Source: Methanomicrobiales archaeon (GTDB taxonomy: Archaea; Halobacteriota; Methanomicrobia; Methanomicrobiales; Methanoculleaceae). Taken from it: 6,740 bases of DNA. Position numbers and translations under genes: made by a program. Where the stretch lies: assembly GCA_019136335.1 (NCBI GenBank), contig JAGVUK010000284.1, positions 1 through 6,740 on the forward strand. Reading direction: 5' to 3'. How positions within the stretch are numbered: the stretch's first letter is position 1; the number at the start of each line of letters is the position of its first letter. The notes beneath the pieces were generated by a model. That model was given only the letters and a program-made list of their open reading frames with translations, searched no databases and was not told where the DNA came from. Shown piece by piece: positions 4,843-6,740 of this stretch.

Positions 4843-4883
4843 AAAAAAACTACCCGGGTTCTCCGTGGAGAACCGTCCCGGGT
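4843..4883 (-). terminator. Hairpin plus T-run terminator of the aIF1 gene
   Basis: Reading the minus strand from the aIF1 stop codon, ACCCGGG pairs with CCCGGGT as an outer stem and GGTTCTC pairs with GAGAACC as an inner stem around a 4-base loop, with a 2-base bulge on one side. Three bases later comes a run of seven T bases (4843-4849). This is the form of a bacterial intrinsic terminator, and the T-run alone would suffice for archaeal RNA polymerase. The stem begins at the last base of the stop codon. Confidence 0.8.
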
Positions 4884-5188
4884 CAACTGATATTTTCCAT
4901 ATTGTATCCTTTCTGGGCGAGCAGGTCCTTCACCCGCTCGCGATGATTGCCCTGCAGCTCGATCGAGGAGTCCTTGACCGTGCCGCCGCAGGCCAGTTTA
5001 GCTTTCAGGAACTTTGAGAGGTCTTCGAGATCGATGTCGTACGGATCGAGCCCTTCGATGACCGTGACCTCTTTCCCGTACCGCCGTCTGTTTATCTTTA
5101 CGCTGATTCTCTGCTGTTCCTTTGCAACTTCTTCACAGATACATAATTCCTTTGGCAGTCCGCAGGTCGGACATATCCCACCGTTCAT
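4883..5188 (-). CDS. sui1: Translation initiation factor aIF1 (SUI1 family)
   Basis: A 101-residue homologue of eukaryotic eIF1, which binds the small ribosomal subunit near the P site and guards start-codon choice. The N-terminus carries the archaeal zinc knuckle CPTCGLPKELCIC (C6, C9, C16, C18). The SUI1 domain covers about residues 26-101, with INRRRYGKEVTVIEGLD, then LKAKLACGGTVKDSSIELQG and NHRERVKDLLAQKGY, all core family motifs. Length is normal for archaea. The ATG at 5186-5188 is the only start placing the zinc knuckle at the N-terminus; AAGGT lies upstream, and the TATATA stretch at 5211-5219 would give a transcript starting close to the ATG. The gene follows nrdJ on the same strand after 42 bases but has its own promoter and terminator, so it is probably transcribed alone as well as by read-through. 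Confidence 0.96.
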   Translation of the reverse strand: MNGGICPTCGLPKELCICEEVAKEQQRISVKINRRRYGKEVTVIEGLDPYDIDLEDLSKFLKAKLACGGTVKDSSIELQGNHRERVKDLLAQKGYNMENIS

Positions 5189-5210
5189 TGCATGTACCTT
5201 TCAGCTCTCG

Positions 5211-5219
5211 TTATATATT
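5211..5219 (-). promoter_or_regulatory. TATA box of the aIF1 gene
   Basis: TAATATATAA on the minus strand, centred about 26 bases before the aIF1 ATG, in the 42-base gap after nrdJ. The predicted start is within a few bases of the start codon, so the message may be leaderless or nearly so. Confidence 0.65.
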
Positions 5220-5230
5220 ACTTGGCATGG

Positions 5231-6740
5231 TCATTCGTTGACGATGCAGACGTCGCACCCTCGCGAGAGCACCTGGTCCGGCCGGCTCCGGTAGCGGTAG
5301 ACGGTGATGCCCTTGCACCCAAGATCACGGGCGAGGGAGAAGACGCGGGCAATGTCGCCGGGGGTTGCGGTCTCCTTGAGGTTCACCGTCTTTGAGACGG
5401 CGTTGTCCACGTGCTCCTGGAACACGGCCTGCATCCGCACGTGGTGCTCCGGCGCTATCTCGACGGCGGTCTTGAAGAGGTCCCGGGTATGCTCCGCGAG
5501 CGGGAGGCCTTCGATGGTCCCGTGCCGGCGGACATGCTCCGCGACGTCCATCCCGCCGGCGGTCGCGGGCAGGAGTTCCCGGACGAGATCGCTCACGATC
5601 TCGACCCGCTGCCCGTCGATCACCCGGGCATAGGCAAACGAGAAGACCGGTTCGATGCCGCTCGTCGTAGAGGCGATGAGGTGGAGGGATCCCGTGGGGG
5701 CGATGGTCGTGACGGTGGCGTTGCGCATATCGCCGGTGTAGACGGACCCCCCGATCGCCGGGAACGAGCCCTTCCGTGCCCCGAGTTCCTCCGACCGCTC
5801 CCGGGCCACAGCCTCGATCCCCCCCATCAGCGTCCCGGCAAACCGGAGCGCCTCCTCCGACTCGTAGGGTATCCCGAGGCGTATGAGTGCCTCAGCAAAC
5901 CCCATGACCCCGAGGCCGATCTTCCGGGTAGCTAGGGTTTTGTCCCGGATCTCAGGGAGAGGGAACCGGTTGACGTCGATGACCGCATCGAGGAAGTCGA
6001 TGCCGCACCGGACGACCGTGGTGAGCAGGTCTTCGTCGATAAGGTTGCAGCTCTCGTAGGGGTAGAGCGGCTGCTCGCCGCAGGGGTTGGTCGCCTCGAT
6101 GGGCCCGAGGTGGGGGGTGGTGCTGTGCCGGTTGATCTCGTCGAGGAAGAGCACACCCGGTTCGCCGGAGGCCCAGGCCGACGCGGCGATGAGGTGCCAG
6201 AGCGACCCCGGATCGATGCTCCGCGTGACGCTGCCGTCGCGGGGGTTGACGAGGTCGTAATCCTTCCCCGTCGCGAGGCACCGGAGGAACCGCTCGTCGA
6301 CACCGACCGAGATGTTGAAATTCCGGAGACCTCCGGCCTGTTTTGCGGTGACGAACTCCTCGATGTCGGGGTGGGAGGCCGCGAGCACGCCCATGTTCGC
6401 TCCCCGCCGCCGGCCGCCCTGCCTGACCGCCCCGGTCGCGGCGTCAAAGACCCGCATGAACGAGACGGGCCCGCTTGCGGCGCCCACGGTCCCGTTGACG
6501 ACGTCCCCGCGCGGCCGCAGAAGGGAGAACGAGAACCCGGTCCCTCCCCCGGACCGGTGGATGAGCGCCATATGGGTGAGGCTCGTGAATATTCCTTCGA
6601 GGGTGTCTTCGATCGGGAGGACGAAACAGGCCGAGAGCTGCCCGGCGGGGGTGCCGGCGTTCATCAGGGTCGGGGAGTTCGGGAGGAAGAGGAGCCGGGA
6701 GAGGAGCGAGAAGAACTCGCGGGACTTTTCCGGGCCGCCG
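5231..6740 (-). CDS. nrdJ: Adenosylcobalamin-dependent (class II) ribonucleotide reductase, C-terminal part
   Basis: The visible 502 codons are the C-terminal part; the start lies beyond the right edge. The enzyme reduces ribonucleotides to deoxyribonucleotides using a thiyl radical made with vitamin B12 coenzyme. Seen in order: FLPNSPTLMNAG, the redox cysteine in QLSACFVLP (visible residue 38), the HRSGGGTGFSFSLLRPRGD loop, VRQGGRRRGANMGVL, the catalytic NPCGE (218-222, radical cysteine 220), YESCNL with the second redox cysteine, RKIGLGVMGFAE, the phosphate-binding APTGS, CKGITVYRYRSRP, and a terminal GCDVC that can pass electrons to the active site. The usual stretch after ESCNL (GSIN and about nine more residues) is missing in frame at 6040/6041. 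The family often has a longer cysteine-rich tail; here it ends four residues after CDVC. aIF1 follows 42 bases later. Confidence 0.95.
   Translation of the reverse strand, partial: GGPEKSREFFSLLSRLLFLPNSPTLMNAGTPAGQLSACFVLPIEDTLEGIFTSLTHMALIHRSGGGTGFSFSLLRPRGDVVNGTVGAASGPVSFMRVFDAATGAVRQGGRRRGANMGVLAASHPDIEEFVTAKQAGGLRNFNISVGVDERFLRCLATGKDYDLVNPRDGSVTRSIDPGSLWHLIAASAWASGEPGVLFLDEINRHSTTPHLGPIEATNPCGEQPLYPYESCNLIDEDLLTTVVRCGIDFLDAVIDVNRFPLPEIRDKTLATRKIGLGVMGFAEALIRLGIPYESEEALRFAGTLMGGIEAVARERSEELGARKGSFPAIGGSVYTGDMRNATVTTIAPTGSLHLIASTTSGIEPVFSFAYARVIDGQRVEIVSDLVRELLPATAGGMDVAEHVRRHGTIEGLPLAEHTRDLFKTAVEIAPEHHVRMQAVFQEHVDNAVSKTVNLKETATPGDIARVFSLARDLGCKGITVYRYRSRPDQVLSRGCDVCIVNE

Noticed and set aside
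4704..4886. 60-codon minus-strand frame between aIF1 and the ribbon-helix-helix gene
   Set aside because: It contains the aIF1 terminator and the ribbon-helix-helix promoter and leader, and its composition is that of GC-rich non-coding sequence.
5411..5935. 174-codon plus-strand frame opposite nrdJ
   Set aside because: Antisense shadow within clear NrdJ coding sequence; no start signals and no family resemblance.

Overview
The window looks like chromosome from a high-GC euryarchaeal methanogen, most likely a Methanomicrobiales (Methanoculleus-like) archaeon. The support is a SUI1-family archaeal initiation factor with an N-terminal zinc knuckle, AT-rich TATA boxes about 25 bases before the expected transcript starts, several genes with little or no leader, an adenosylcobalamin-type (class II) ribonucleotide reductase, and codons that strongly prefer C or G in third position. 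The genus is an inference; no rRNA or methanogenesis gene lies in the window.

Layout. (1) Bases 1-521, minus strand: the first 173 codons of a CRISPR-associated Cas3, recognised from its HD-nuclease motifs and most like the type I-C form. The gene runs off the left edge, where the rest of a CRISPR-Cas operon would lie. Its base and codon use is less GC-biased than that of its neighbours. (2) Bases 522-1013: about 490 bases without a convincing gene. They hold the cas3 promoter, a pair of direct repeats with a 40-base offset, inverted repeats, and the promoter, palindrome and 5' leader hairpin of the next gene. (3) Bases 1014-2337, plus strand: an Hsp20 small heat-shock protein, then a protein with two CBS domains and a ParB-like domain. 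(4) Bases 2334-3512, minus strand: a sugar-phosphate nucleotidyltransferase with a left-handed beta-helix tail. Its stop codon shares the palindrome TTAA with the stop of the CBS gene. (5) Bases 3609-4359, plus strand: a YkgJ-type cysteine-cluster protein and a small cysteine-rich protein with overlapping reading frames. They are transcribed divergently from the nucleotidyltransferase across a short region with an inverted repeat between the two TATA boxes. (6) Bases 4364-4702, minus strand: a ribbon-helix-helix protein with a probable coiled-coil tail. (7) Bases 4883-6740, minus strand: initiation factor aIF1, ending in a hairpin plus T-run terminator, preceded by a class II ribonucleotide reductase (nrdJ) that continues past the right edge.

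Most of this is core archaeal housekeeping and stress biology: translation start, DNA precursor synthesis, protein folding, cell-surface sugar activation and a possible nucleotide-sensing protein. Genes are packed tightly, with two convergent pairs that have almost no space for terminators. The least ordinary features are the cas3 edge with its repeat-bearing upstream region, the palindrome and hairpin at the start of the hsp20 transcript, and an apparent in-frame loss of about 13 residues next to the active site of the ribonucleotide reductase.
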